Below are positions 8,630-16,839 of a stretch of DNA of 64,000 bases, in pieces. Each line of letters opens with the position of its first letter. Within the stretch, counting starts at the first letter, position 1. Below the pieces are notes generated by a model that did no database searches, was not told the origin of the DNA, and was given only the letters and a program-made list of their open reading frames with translations. Location of the stretch: NCBI RefSeq assembly GCF_001547895.1, contig NZ_AP014627.1, positions 3,785,501-3,849,500 on the forward strand, written 5' to 3'. Source of the DNA: Pseudomonas sp. Os17 (GTDB lineage: Bacteria > Pseudomonadota > Gammaproteobacteria > Pseudomonadales > Pseudomonadaceae). Both the position numbers and the translations under genes were made by a program.

Positions 8630-9607
8630 ATGAACCGACCCGATCACGCTCCGGCCAGCCTGTTGCAGGCCTTCAGCGAGCTGACCCTGGACTTGCAGCA
8701 ACTGGCGCAGAACAAGGACATCGAAAGCCTTCACTCCCATGCCCTGGCGCGCATCGGCAGACTCTTGCCCTTCGACAGCGCCTGGTGGGGGCGCGCCGCC
8801 CTGGTGGACGGCCTGCCGGATGAGCACAGCTGCTACCTGCACCGCCTGCCGCCGAGCTACCTGCCGGACTGGCAATCGATCCGCCACACCGATGTCACCG
8901 TGCGCCGGGTACACGAAGTGCCGGGCCGGGCGGTGATCGTCGACATGGCCGACCCGGACAACGGCGCCGGCCTCAACTGGCTGGGCCGCCAGTACCACAT
9001 CGGCGAACTGCTGTGCGTGGTGCACATCGACCCCCATACCCAGCTGAACAACCACCTGGCCCTGTACCGCGCCCCGGGAGCGACGCGCTTCAACCAGGAC
9101 GACTGCCAGCTGCTGAACAACCTGATGCTGCATCTGGTGGCGGCGGTGTCGGCCAATCAGATCCGCACCCTGGTGGCGATGCGCGAAAGGCTCAGTCGCC
9201 CGCGCAACCTGGCCCTGGCGGTGTGCGACCAGCGCGGCGTGCTGCAGTGCGCCGAACGGGGGTTTGTCGACCTGCTGCTCAATGAATGGCCGCGGTGGAA
9301 CGGTCCGCAACTGCCCATGGCTTTGGACAGCAACGGCTTCGAGGGCAAGCGCCTGCAGATCGACTGCTCGGCCGTGGGCGACCTTTACCTGCTGGCGGCC
9401 CGCAGCCGCGCCCTGCTGCCCAAGCTCAGCCCCCGGGAAAACGCCGTCGCCCAATGCTTCGGCGACGGCAAGACCTACAAGGAAGTGGCCCGGGACCTGG
9501 GCATGTCGCCCAACACCGTGCGCCATCACATCCGCGCCATCTACAGCAAGCTCGGAGTCAAGGACAAGGCTCGCATCGCCCAGTTGCTCCACGCCCCGCC
9601 CGACTGA
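8630..9607 (+). CDS. LuxR-family (helix-turn-helix) transcriptional regulator
   Basis: 325 aa. The C-terminal LuxR-type DNA-binding domain (about residues 260-320) shows LSPRENAVAQCFGDGKTYKEVA and MSPNTVRHHIRAIYSKLGV. The N-terminal half has no receiver-domain aspartate motif and no obvious acyl-homoserine-lactone pocket, so it is probably a one-component sensor with an unknown ligand. AGAGG lies about 10 bases before ATG 8630. The next three plus-strand genes (outer-membrane channel, MFS carrier, HDAC-like amidohydrolase) are the natural regulon candidates. Confidence 0.88.
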   Translation: MNRPDHAPASLLQAFSELTLDLQQLAQNKDIESLHSHALARIGRLLPFDSAWWGRAALVDGLPDEHSCYLHRLPPSYLPDWQSIRHTDVTVRRVHEVPGRAVIVDMADPDNGAGLNWLGRQYHIGELLCVVHIDPHTQLNNHLALYRAPGATRFNQDDCQLLNNLMLHLVAAVSANQIRTLVAMRERLSRPRNLALAVCDQRGVLQCAERGFVDLLLNEWPRWNGPQLPMALDSNGFEGKRLQIDCSAVGDLYLLAARSRALLPKLSPRENAVAQCFGDGKTYKEVARDLGMSPNTVRHHIRAIYSKLGVKDKARIAQLLHAPPD

Positions 9608-9743
9608 TCCAGACCGCTGATCCGCACTGACCTGCGCCGTCGTGTTTGACGGCCACGGGCAGCCTTTGCCTGTTTTTTGCCCCACTGCCGCGTGCCGGCG
9701 AGCCATTCGCCGAATAACAACACCGACAAGAGATGCACCGCCC

Positions 9744-10616
9744 ATGACAAGGATTCCGACCCGTATCGCCCTGGCCCTGGCTGGCTCCCTGGCCAGCCTG
9801 TCGCTCAACGCCGCGGACCTCAACGCCCGCGACTTCTTCGCCGCCCCCCCGGGCACCAGCCTCGGCGTGCTGTACCTGCCCGCCACCCGCGCCGGCGATT
9901 TCCACGGCCCGGCCGACAGCAGCGGCAAGGCCGATCTGCGGATCAACGCCCTGGCCTACCGCCAGGTGTTCTTCAGCGACCTGTGCGGCACCCTGTGCAC
10001 CCCACAGTTCATCGTGCCCTTCGCCGACATCAGCGCCCGCCTGCCCGGCGCCGAGCGCCGCAGCGGCGAAAGCGGCTTCGGCGATCCCCAGGTCGGCGGC
10101 ACGCTGTTCTTCATCAACCAGCCGCAAACCCGCACCTACAGCGGCCTGCTGACCCTGGTCACGCTGCCCCTGGGCGAGTACCACGGGCGCAACCCGGACG
10201 TGTCACCCGGGGCCAACCGCTGGGGCGCGACCTTTGTCTACAACTACACCCAGGGCCTGGGGGAAAAATGGGTGCTGGAAGCCAACCTCGAAGCCCAGCT
10301 CTATGGCAGCAACAACGACTATTTCGGCAGCGACCTCAAGCAGGACCCGCTCTATCGCCTGCAGGCCTTCGCCTCCTACGACTTCACCCCCGCTACCTAC
10401 GGCGCCCTGCGCCTGATCCACGCCGACGGCGGCGAACTGCGGATCAACGACCGGCGCATCGACGACACCCACAAGCGCTACACCCAGGTCGGCTTCGAGC
10501 TCGGGCACTGGCTGGACAAGCAGAACCAGCTGCTGTTCAGCCTCTCGCAAAACGTCGCCACCGAGAACGGCTTTGCCGGCACCGATGCCTTGCTGCGCCT
10601 GGTCCACGTGTTCTGA
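9744..10616 (+). CDS. Outer-membrane protein of the phenol MetA-pathway (SphX-like transporter) family
   Basis: 290 aa with a signal peptide (TRIALALAGSLASLSLNAAD) and a mature part rich in alternating aromatic strands ending in a C-terminal Phe (LLRLVHVF), typical of an outer-membrane beta-barrel. Sequence style (GVLYLPATRAGDF, GFGDPQVGGTLFF, LPLGEY, NRWGATFVYNYTQ) matches the family annotated as phenol-degradation meta-pathway transporter, which is thought to pass hydrophobic substrates. ATG 9744 begins the signal peptide. It is 24 bp from the downstream MFS gene, so cotranscribed. The true substrate is unknown. Confidence 0.78.
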   Translation: MTRIPTRIALALAGSLASLSLNAADLNARDFFAAPPGTSLGVLYLPATRAGDFHGPADSSGKADLRINALAYRQVFFSDLCGTLCTPQFIVPFADISARLPGAERRSGESGFGDPQVGGTLFFINQPQTRTYSGLLTLVTLPLGEYHGRNPDVSPGANRWGATFVYNYTQGLGEKWVLEANLEAQLYGSNNDYFGSDLKQDPLYRLQAFASYDFTPATYGALRLIHADGGELRINDRRIDDTHKRYTQVGFELGHWLDKQNQLLFSLSQNVATENGFAGTDALLRLVHVF

Positions 10617-10640
10617 ACCCCTTGCCTGCGGAGCCTGTCC

Positions 10641-11804
10641 ATGACCACCCGGAACCCCACCTTGAGCGTCACCTCACACCTCAGCCACCCGCCTCTGGGC
10701 CTGCTGGCGGCCATCGTGCTGTTCGCCGCCATCACCCCCGCGGTGCTGTTGACGGCCCCGGCCATTGCCGCGCAACTGGCCAGCCAATGGCAACTGAGTC
10801 CGACCCGGATCGGCGACCTGTTTTCCGCCGAACTGGGGGCCATGAGCCTGGCCACGCTGCCGGCCATCTGGTGGCTGAAACACATCGACTGGCGACGGGC
10901 GGCGTTGTGCAGCGCCCTGCTGTTCATCGTCGCCAACCTGCTGTCGATGCTGGCCCACGACTACTCACTGTTGCTGATGGCGCGCTTGTGCAGCGCCCTG
11001 GCCGGCGGCTCGCTGATGATCATCTGCCTGGCCAGCGCCGCCGCCAGCCCCACGCCCAGCCGTGCCTACGGCTTCTGGGTAATGGGCCAGCTGGTGCTGG
11101 GGGCCATCGGCCTGAGCCTGCTGCCCATGCTCTTCCAACGCTTCGGCCTGGGCGCCTGCTACCTGATCCTGGCGCTGCTGATGACCCTGTGCCTGCCCCT
11201 GGTCCGCTGCTTTCCATCGGGGGCGGCGCGCCCTGGCGCCGACGCGCCGCCGGCACCGGCGATCTCCCGATTCAAGGCGGGCCTGGGGATTCTCGGCATC
11301 CTCACCTTCTACATCAGCCTCAGCGGGGTCTGGACCTTCATCGGCGCCATCGGCAGCCAGTCCGGCCTCTCGGCCCAGACCAGCGGCGACATCCTGGCCA
11401 TCGCCACCCTGATGGGCATCGTCGGGGCGCTGTGCGCCACCCTGTTCGGCGACCGCCTGCCGCGCAGCACCCTGCTCCTGCTGGGCTACGGCCTGATGGC
11501 AGGCTCGGTGCTGCTGCTTCTGGACCAGCCGCAGCTGGCGCGTTTCGCCCTGGCGGCGCTGGTGTTCAAGTTCACCTGGACCTTCATCCTGCCGCTGATC
11601 CTGGCGCGCATGGCCGAGATGGACCGCAGCGGCCGGCTGATGAATGCCTCCAACCTGGTGATCAGCGCCGGTCTGGCCATAGGCCCGTCCCTCGCCGGGC
11701 GCCTGATCGAAAGCAGCGGCGGTTTCCAGGGACTGTTGCTGGGCGGCGCACTGATCACCCTGGCATCCCTGGCCCTGGTGCTCGGTTGCCGCCCTCCTCG
11801 CTAG
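10641..11804 (+). CDS. MFS transporter
   Basis: 387-aa inner-membrane protein with about twelve hydrophobic helices and a short cytoplasmic loop (GAARPGADAPPAPAISRFKAG) in the middle. It has the length and spacing of major-facilitator carriers but a weak canonical loop-2/3 motif. Its position between an outer-membrane channel gene and an amidohydrolase gene points to import of the amidohydrolase substrate; export is also possible. No substrate can be named. Confidence 0.8.
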   Translation: MTTRNPTLSVTSHLSHPPLGLLAAIVLFAAITPAVLLTAPAIAAQLASQWQLSPTRIGDLFSAELGAMSLATLPAIWWLKHIDWRRAALCSALLFIVANLLSMLAHDYSLLLMARLCSALAGGSLMIICLASAAASPTPSRAYGFWVMGQLVLGAIGLSLLPMLFQRFGLGACYLILALLMTLCLPLVRCFPSGAARPGADAPPAPAISRFKAGLGILGILTFYISLSGVWTFIGAIGSQSGLSAQTSGDILAIATLMGIVGALCATLFGDRLPRSTLLLLGYGLMAGSVLLLLDQPQLARFALAALVFKFTWTFILPLILARMAEMDRSGRLMNASNLVISAGLAIGPSLAGRLIESSGGFQGLLLGGALITLASLALVLGCRPPR

Positions 11805-11873
11805 CCACCCGCCAAGCGCCCCGGTCGGCAGCCGGACTGCGCTGCCCCTTTCCCCTGAAAAATGGACATCACC

Positions 11874-12995
11874 ATGACCTGCAAAACCGCGTTCTTCTTC
11901 GATGAACTCTGCCTGTGGCACAGCGGCGGCCCCCATGTGCTGACCCTGCCGGTGGGCGGCTGGGTGCAACCGCCGTCCGCCGCCGGACACGCCGAATCCC
12001 CGGAAACCAAGCGCCGCCTGAAAAGCCTGATGGACGTCTGCGGCCTGACCCGACAATTGCAGGTGCACAGCGCCCCACCTGCCAGCGAGGCGGACCTGCT
12101 GCGGGTCCACCCTGCCGACTACCTGCAACGCTTCAAGGCCCTGAGCGATGCCGGCGGCGGCCAGCTGGGGGATGAAGCACCGGTGGGGCCGGGCAGCTAT
12201 GAAATCGCCAAGCTGTCTGCCGGTCTGGCCCTGGCCGCGGTCGACGCCGTGCTCAGCGGCGCAGCCGACAATGCCTATGCCCTGTCGCGGCCACCGGGAC
12301 ACCACTGCAAAGCCGACCAGGCCATGGGGTTCTGCTTTCTGGCCAACATCGCCATCGCCATCGAAGCCGCCAAAGCCCGCCACGGCCTGGGCAAGGTGGC
12401 GGTCATCGACTGGGACGTGCACCACGGCAACGGCACCCAGTCGATCTTCGAGGAACGGGCCGACGTACTGACCCTGTCCCTGCACCAGGATGGCTGCTTT
12501 CCACCGGGTTATGGCGGTGAACACGAGCGCGGACGCGGCGCCGGCCTGGGCTGCAACATCAACGTCCCGCTGCTGCCCGGTGGCGGCCATGACGCCTACC
12601 TGTACGCCATGCGGCAAATCGTGGTGCCGGCCCTGGAGCGCTTCGAACCCGAGCTGATCATTGTCGCCTGCGGCTACGACGCCAACGCCGTGGACCCGCT
12701 GGCGCGAATGCTGCTGCACAGCGATTCGTTCCGCGAAATGACCCAGTGCCTGCGCGACGCCGCCGAGCGCCTGTGCCATGGGCGCCTGGTGCTGGTGCAC
12801 GAAGGCGGCTACTCCGAGGCCTACGTGCCTTTTTGCGGGCTGGCGACCCTGGAGGCGCTATCGGGCATCCGTACCGCGGTCCAGGACCCGATGCTGGAAT
12901 TCGTGCGCCAGCAGCAGCCCAAACCGGACTTCGCGGCCTTTCAGCGCCAGCTGCTGGACCGCCAGGCCGCGGCCATAGTGGCCGCCACTCGCTGA
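11874..12995 (+). CDS. Class II histone-deacetylase-like amidohydrolase
   Basis: 373-aa zinc amidohydrolase of the HDAC/acetylpolyamine amidohydrolase superfamily, close in layout to bacterial HDAH proteins. Catalytic His143-His144 (PPGHH), zinc ligands Asp181 and His183 (DWDVHHGNGTQ) and Asp269 (GYDANAVDPLARM), and the active-site Tyr313 (EGGYS) are all present, so it should be active. Such enzymes remove acetyl or other acyl groups from amines in the cytosol. ATG 11874 fits relatives better than the ATG at 11862. It ends the run LuxR, outer-membrane channel, MFS, deacetylase, which suggests a catabolic role on an imported N-acyl compound; that role is inferred. Confidence 0.88.
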   Translation: MTCKTAFFFDELCLWHSGGPHVLTLPVGGWVQPPSAAGHAESPETKRRLKSLMDVCGLTRQLQVHSAPPASEADLLRVHPADYLQRFKALSDAGGGQLGDEAPVGPGSYEIAKLSAGLALAAVDAVLSGAADNAYALSRPPGHHCKADQAMGFCFLANIAIAIEAAKARHGLGKVAVIDWDVHHGNGTQSIFEERADVLTLSLHQDGCFPPGYGGEHERGRGAGLGCNINVPLLPGGGHDAYLYAMRQIVVPALERFEPELIIVACGYDANAVDPLARMLLHSDSFREMTQCLRDAAERLCHGRLVLVHEGGYSEAYVPFCGLATLEALSGIRTAVQDPMLEFVRQQQPKPDFAAFQRQLLDRQAAAIVAATR

Positions 12996-13426
12996 TCCGC
13001 CCCGCTCCCTTCCGGGGCTGATGTCCTGCGGCAAGACGCCGGGCATCAGCCACCGCCTGCCTTACCCCCCCTCCCAGCCGCCTTGCGCCCCAGGCCAAGG
13101 GTTGCCAGCAAAGCCCATTGAGCGGCGCCCCGGGACCGATGCCCGGCCGGCGCTTCTCGGCCTGCCGCCGCGGGCGCTGACCCGGCACACTCGCCCCGAC
13201 AAAGGCCAAAGGTTTTCTATTCTCTCCTCAACCACCTGACCCGCAGGTCCGATTCCTCGCCGTTCCCCTAAAGAACAACCCTTGCGTGCCGCAGCAACGC
13301 GCCCTTGCCTTCGGGACGGGTGTGTCGCGCGCCGGGGCCTGTCCGTCTGCTTGCCCACCCTCCCCGGTTGCCGGGATTTGCCACTGATCGGGGGCTTGCC
13401 TATCCGCTGAGACAAAGGAGATGTCC
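12996..13426. other. 431-bp intergenic region after the amidohydrolase gene
   Basis: Contains a small hairpin just after the stop codon (GCCCCG..CGGGGC, 12999-13018) without a T run, and an AAAGGAG ribosome-binding site at its right end for the 86-aa gene. No REP unit or convincing coding sequence is visible. Confidence 0.5.
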
Positions 13427-13687
13427 ATGGACCGCAAGACCAAGCACTACCTCGACGAGATCGACTTCTGGCAGCGGGCCCGCGCCCGCCTGTTACAGCA
13501 CGCGGCCCAATGGCGCGCGCCTCCCCCTGGCCCGGGGCAAGCCGCCGTGGTCGATGCCGCCAAGGAACCGCTGGACGATCTGTTGCAGCGCTGCGGCCTG
13601 GATGCACTGCGTCGCGACTCCGAACAGGCTGCGCCATCCCGGTACGGGGCCGGCGGGAGCACGCCGCCGACGGAACCGGCGGACTGA
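13427..13687 (+). CDS. Hypothetical 86-aa protein
   Basis: Small soluble basic-acidic protein (MDRKTKHYLDEIDFWQRARARL..), no signal peptide or membrane helix, no family recognised. The first 35 residues look helical; the tail after residue 65 is Ala/Gly/Pro-rich and probably disordered. AAAGGAG directly abuts the ATG at 13421, so the ATG six bases later at 13427 is the better start. It stands alone, convergent with the AraC gene 22 bp beyond. The strong ribosome-binding site argues that it is translated. Confidence 0.6.
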   Translation: MDRKTKHYLDEIDFWQRARARLLQHAAQWRAPPPGPGQAAVVDAAKEPLDDLLQRCGLDALRRDSEQAAPSRYGAGGSTPPTEPAD

Positions 13688-13709
13688 AGCCGCGTGGGCA
13701 GCACGGCGG

Positions 13710-14678
13710 CTAGGACGACTCCCGGGCCCGGGCCTCAGTGGGGGTCAGCTGATAGCGGGCCTTGAACGCCCGGGCAAAGTGCGCCTGGCTGGCAAAGCCA
13801 TGGCGATAGGCAATCTCGCTGATATCCAGGCCCGCGCCCTGGGGGCTGCCCAGCAGTTGGCGGGCCAGATGCAGGCGTTTTTCCAGGATGAAGCGACTGG
13901 GCACCGTACCCTCCAGGGCAAACAGCCGGGCCAGGTGCCGGGGAGAGATGCCGGTCTGGGCCGCCACCCGCTCGCAGCTCAGGGACGGGTCGGCCAGTTG
14001 TTCCTGGATGCACTGCTTGGCCGCCAGCAGATAGGCCCCGCTCAGGGCGTTGATCGGCCGCTCGCCCGCCTGCCCGGCAATCAGGCTGGCCAGCAGTTCG
14101 AAAGCCTGTTCCTGGTAGGCCTCGGCCTCGCCGCACAGCGGCTGCTGGAAGAACTCCCGGGTGCGTTCGCCCAGGGTGCGCAACAACAGGCGCTGGACGC
14201 CGGTCTGCACGCCGATCTTGAGGGGCCGGTCGAAGCGTTTCAGGCAGCGCTCGGCGAACTGCACCTGGGGGATGTCGAAGATGAACTGGCGCATCGCCCC
14301 GGAGAAGCCGAACAGGTAGGGCTTGTCGGTGCGATAGACCACCAGCTCGCCGGGTTCCAGGACCTGGCAGGCGCCATCCTGGTAGAAGAACGAGCCGCTG
14401 CCACTGACCAGCGAGACGAAGATCGATTCCTTGGGCACGCCGCGGATCATCGAGCTGTCGCGCTCCACCACATGCTGGTTGCCGACGATGCAGGCCAGGC
14501 GCATGGCGCTCAGTTGCAGGTTGTCCTGGCGCGCGCGAAATCCGCTCTCGGCGTAGGAATTGCACTTGAGTCCCACCAGGGTGGTGGCGTTGTAGTCCTC
14601 CCAGAACCTCAGGCGTTGGTCCAGGTCGACCGCCTGGGTGCTGGCGTGCCGGGTTTCGAGCAAGGCGCATGGAGACAT
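13710..14678 (-). CDS. AraC-family regulator of the adjacent aryl-ketone operon
   Basis: 322 aa. The N-terminal AraC-like ligand-binding domain (RLRFWEDYNATTLVGLKCNSY..) is of the type found in FeaR and related activators of aromatic catabolism; the C-terminus has both helix-turn-helices (CERVAAQTGISPRHLARLFA; ISEIAYRHGFASQAHFARAFK). ATG 14678 is chosen (GAGAAG about 8 bases before); longer reading upstream lacks homology. It is divergent from the dioxygenase operon. Two 17-bp direct repeats in the shared intergenic region form a typical AraC/XylS-type binding site, so it probably activates that operon. Confidence 0.9.
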   Translation of the reverse strand: MSPCALLETRHASTQAVDLDQRLRFWEDYNATTLVGLKCNSYAESGFRARQDNLQLSAMRLACIVGNQHVVERDSSMIRGVPKESIFVSLVSGSGSFFYQDGACQVLEPGELVVYRTDKPYLFGFSGAMRQFIFDIPQVQFAERCLKRFDRPLKIGVQTGVQRLLLRTLGERTREFFQQPLCGEAEAYQEQAFELLASLIAGQAGERPINALSGAYLLAAKQCIQEQLADPSLSCERVAAQTGISPRHLARLFALEGTVPSRFILEKRLHLARQLLGSPQGAGLDISEIAYRHGFASQAHFARAFKARYQLTPTEARARESS

Positions 14679-14870
14679 TGTTGTTCTTCTCATGGGCGGC
14701 GGGATGTTCCCCGGACGGCAAGGCTCGGCCCGGGCACCTGGGACCCCATGATCGGCGGGTCGCGGCCATTCATTAACATCTGAACTATATGGCCTGTCAA
14801 CTTCAACCGCTGTCGCCGCCGAGCGCCTGGACGCCCTTGGCGCATCGCTGGCTGCGGTCGGAAAAATCTC

Positions 14871-14909
14871 GTCCGAAACAGGCAAACAATGGGTCCGATC
14901 CGAGCAAAC
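14871..14909 (+). promoter_or_regulatory. Direct-repeat operator, probable AraC-family binding site
   Basis: Two 17-bp direct repeats, GTCCGA-N5-GCAAAC at 14871-14887 and again at 14893-14909, exactly 22 bp (two helical turns) apart. Both 6-bp halves are identical in the two copies. This is the architecture bound by a pair of AraC/XylS monomers, each using its two helix-turn-helices. The right copy overlaps a -35 position that is 17 bp from TAAAGT, which fits class II activation. Confidence 0.7.
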
Positions 14910-14934
14910 CCGTTGCCCGGCCTCCCCCTAAAGT
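14906..14934 (+). promoter_or_regulatory. Putative activator-dependent promoter of the dioxygenase operon
   Basis: A poor -35 (CAAACC, 14906-14911), 17-bp spacer and -10-like TAAAGT (14929-14934). The weak -35 overlapping the operator is what an AraC-activated promoter should look like. The leader would be about 65 nt. Confidence 0.4.
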
Positions 14935-15005
14935 CGGCGCTGTAGCTGCCATGACAGCCCTTGCGGCAGCCCGGGTTCCCCCTATGACCAGCATCGAGAT
15001 CAACC

Positions 15006-15539
15006 ATGCCTGAAGCCGCCACCCGTGAATTCTGGAAAGACCTGCAGCCCATCGCCCACTGCTTCAAGCCCGACGCCAAGCCCGAGGTCTACCTGCCGAA
15101 TGCTGCCAGCGACGACCTGAGCCTGTACGTGCCCTTCACCGAAACCGTGTCGTCGCGGCCGCTATGGATTTCCCCCAGCGAGAACCGCTGGTGCGACATC
15201 CTCATGGCCCGCAGCGCCGGGCTGGTCAACCGCCATTACCACCCCCACGAAGTCTTCGCCTACACCCTGTCCGGCAAGTGGGGCTACCTGGAGCACGAAT
15301 GGACCGCCAGCGCCGGCGACTTCGTCTACGAGACGCCGGGCGAAGGCCACACCCTGGTGGCCTACGAGCATGAACAACCGATGCGGGTGTTCTTCATCGT
15401 CAAGGGCCCGCTGATCTGGCTCGACCAACAGGGCGAGCCCGACGGTTATTTCGACGTGCATTCCTACATTGCCCTGTGCCGCGAACACTACGAAAAGATC
15501 GGCCTGGGCGCGGCCCATATCGACACCCTGTTTCGCTGA
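15006..15539 (+). CDS. 2,4'-dihydroxyacetophenone dioxygenase-like cupin
   Basis: 177-aa single-cupin protein, the same length as the 2,4'-dihydroxyacetophenone dioxygenase (DAD) known from Alcaligenes. That non-haem iron enzyme cleaves the carbon-carbon bond of 2,4'-dihydroxyacetophenone to 4-hydroxybenzoate and formate. The expected histidine ligands are present: His77 and His79 in NRHYHPHEV and His115 in PGEGHTL. GAG lies upstream of ATG 15006. It is the first gene of an operon with MFS, alcohol dehydrogenase, porin and GMC oxidase. Family assignment is good; the exact substrate is inferred. Confidence 0.82.
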   Translation: MPEAATREFWKDLQPIAHCFKPDAKPEVYLPNAASDDLSLYVPFTETVSSRPLWISPSENRWCDILMARSAGLVNRHYHPHEVFAYTLSGKWGYLEHEWTASAGDFVYETPGEGHTLVAYEHEQPMRVFFIVKGPLIWLDQQGEPDGYFDVHSYIALCREHYEKIGLGAAHIDTLFR

Positions 15540-15573
15540 TCGACGTTGCTCACGCCTCCTTTGGAGAACCACC

Positions 15574-16839
15574 ATGGCTTATAAAAACAACAAGGCCGGT
15601 TACCAGAACACCTTGCTCGGGGTGCTGTTCCTGACCTTCGGCTTCGTCTTTTTCGATCGTCTGGCGCTGTCTTTCCTGTTCCCCTTCATGGCCGACGAAC
15701 TGCAATTGAGCAACAGCCACCTGGGCATGCTGTCGTCGGTACTGGCCCTGGCCTGGGCCGTGTCCGGGGCCCTGGTAGGCGCCTGGTCAGACCGCAGCGG
15801 CAGGCGCAAGCCGCTGCTGATCGTCGCGGTGCTCCTGTTTTCCCTGTGTTCGGCGCTTTCCGGGCTGGTCACCGGCTTCCTCAGCCTGCTGCTGTTTCGC
15901 GCCATCATGGGCCTGGCGGAAGGGCCGATCCTGCCCTTGTCGCAATCCTTGATGGTGGAGGCTTCATCGCCCCAACGCCGGGGCCTGAACATGGGCCTGC
16001 TGCAAGGCTCGGCGGCGGGCCTGCTGGGGGCGGTGATCGGCCCGCCGGTGCTGATCGCCCTGGCCGAAGCCTATGGCTGGCGCCACGCCTTCATCGTCTC
16101 GCTGCTTCCGGGGCTGCTGATCGCCCTGCTGATCTGGCGCTTCGTGCAGCCCGACCGGCCGCCCAGCGCGCCCCAGGTCGAGGCGCACCCGAGCCAGGGC
16201 GGCGGACAGCGGCTGGCCCTGCTGCAAAGCCGCAATATCGTGCTCTGCACCCTGATCAGTTGCGTGTTCCTGACCTGGTTCATCATCCTGATTTCCTTTA
16301 CCCCGACCTTTCTGGTCAAGGTCCGCGACTACAGCCCGGCCAGCATGGGCACGGTGATGAGCTGCCTGGGCGGCGCCTGGGTGGTGTGGGGCTTCGGCGT
16401 GCCGGCGATCTCCGACCGCATCGGCCGGCGACCGACCCTGGTGCTGTTCTCGCTGATCGCCGCCTGCTGCCCGATCGCCCTGCTCTACGCCACCTCACCC
16501 TGGATGCTCGGCGCACTGATGCTGCTGACCTACACCGGCCTGGGCTGCTTCACCCTGTTCATGGCCACCATCCCGGCGGAAACCGTGCCCCGGGAGGTGA
16601 TGGCCACCGCCCTGGGCATGATCATGGGCATCGGCGAACTGGTGGGCGGCTTCGTCGCCCCGACCCTCGCCGGCTTCGCCGCCGACCGCTTCGGCCTGTC
16701 CATCGTCATGTGGATGTCCTGTGGCGGCGCCTTGCTGGCAGCGCTACTGGCGCTGTTTCTCAAGGAAACCGCTCCGGCGGTGCTGGCCCGTCAACAGCGC
16801 CAGCACACCTCCTCTGTCCTGCAAGGAAACCAGCCATGA
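15574..16839 (+). CDS. MFS transporter of the aromatic-acid carrier type
   Basis: 421-aa inner-membrane carrier with twelve predicted helices. The loop-2/3 motif GAWSDRSGRRKPL and its counterpart PAISDRIGRRPTL in the second half are intact, as is the FDRLALSFLFPF first helix seen in hydroxy-acid and aromatic-acid importers. TTGGAG precedes ATG 15574. Its stop overlaps the next gene's start (ATGA), so the two are translationally coupled. It probably imports the operon's substrate. Confidence 0.88.
   Translation: MAYKNNKAGYQNTLLGVLFLTFGFVFFDRLALSFLFPFMADELQLSNSHLGMLSSVLALAWAVSGALVGAWSDRSGRRKPLLIVAVLLFSLCSALSGLVTGFLSLLLFRAIMGLAEGPILPLSQSLMVEASSPQRRGLNMGLLQGSAAGLLGAVIGPPVLIALAEAYGWRHAFIVSLLPGLLIALLIWRFVQPDRPPSAPQVEAHPSQGGGQRLALLQSRNIVLCTLISCVFLTWFIILISFTPTFLVKVRDYSPASMGTVMSCLGGAWVVWGFGVPAISDRIGRRPTLVLFSLIAACCPIALLYATSPWMLGALMLLTYTGLGCFTLFMATIPAETVPREVMATALGMIMGIGELVGGFVAPTLAGFAADRFGLSIVMWMSCGGALLAALLALFLKETAPAVLARQQRQHTSSVLQGNQP

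Larger units (their letters stand above)
14679..15005. other. Divergent control region between AraC gene and dioxygenase operon
   Basis: 327 bp without a gene. An AT-richer stretch near 14760-14800 (ATTCATTAACATCTGAACTATATGG) may hold the araC-type gene promoter. The direct-repeat operator and a matching -10 element for the operon lie at 14871-14934. Confidence 0.6.

Noticed and set aside
9677..11905. 742-codon plus-strand frame
   Set aside because: Shadow of the outer-membrane channel and MFS genes in another frame; Arg/Pro-rich junk composition.
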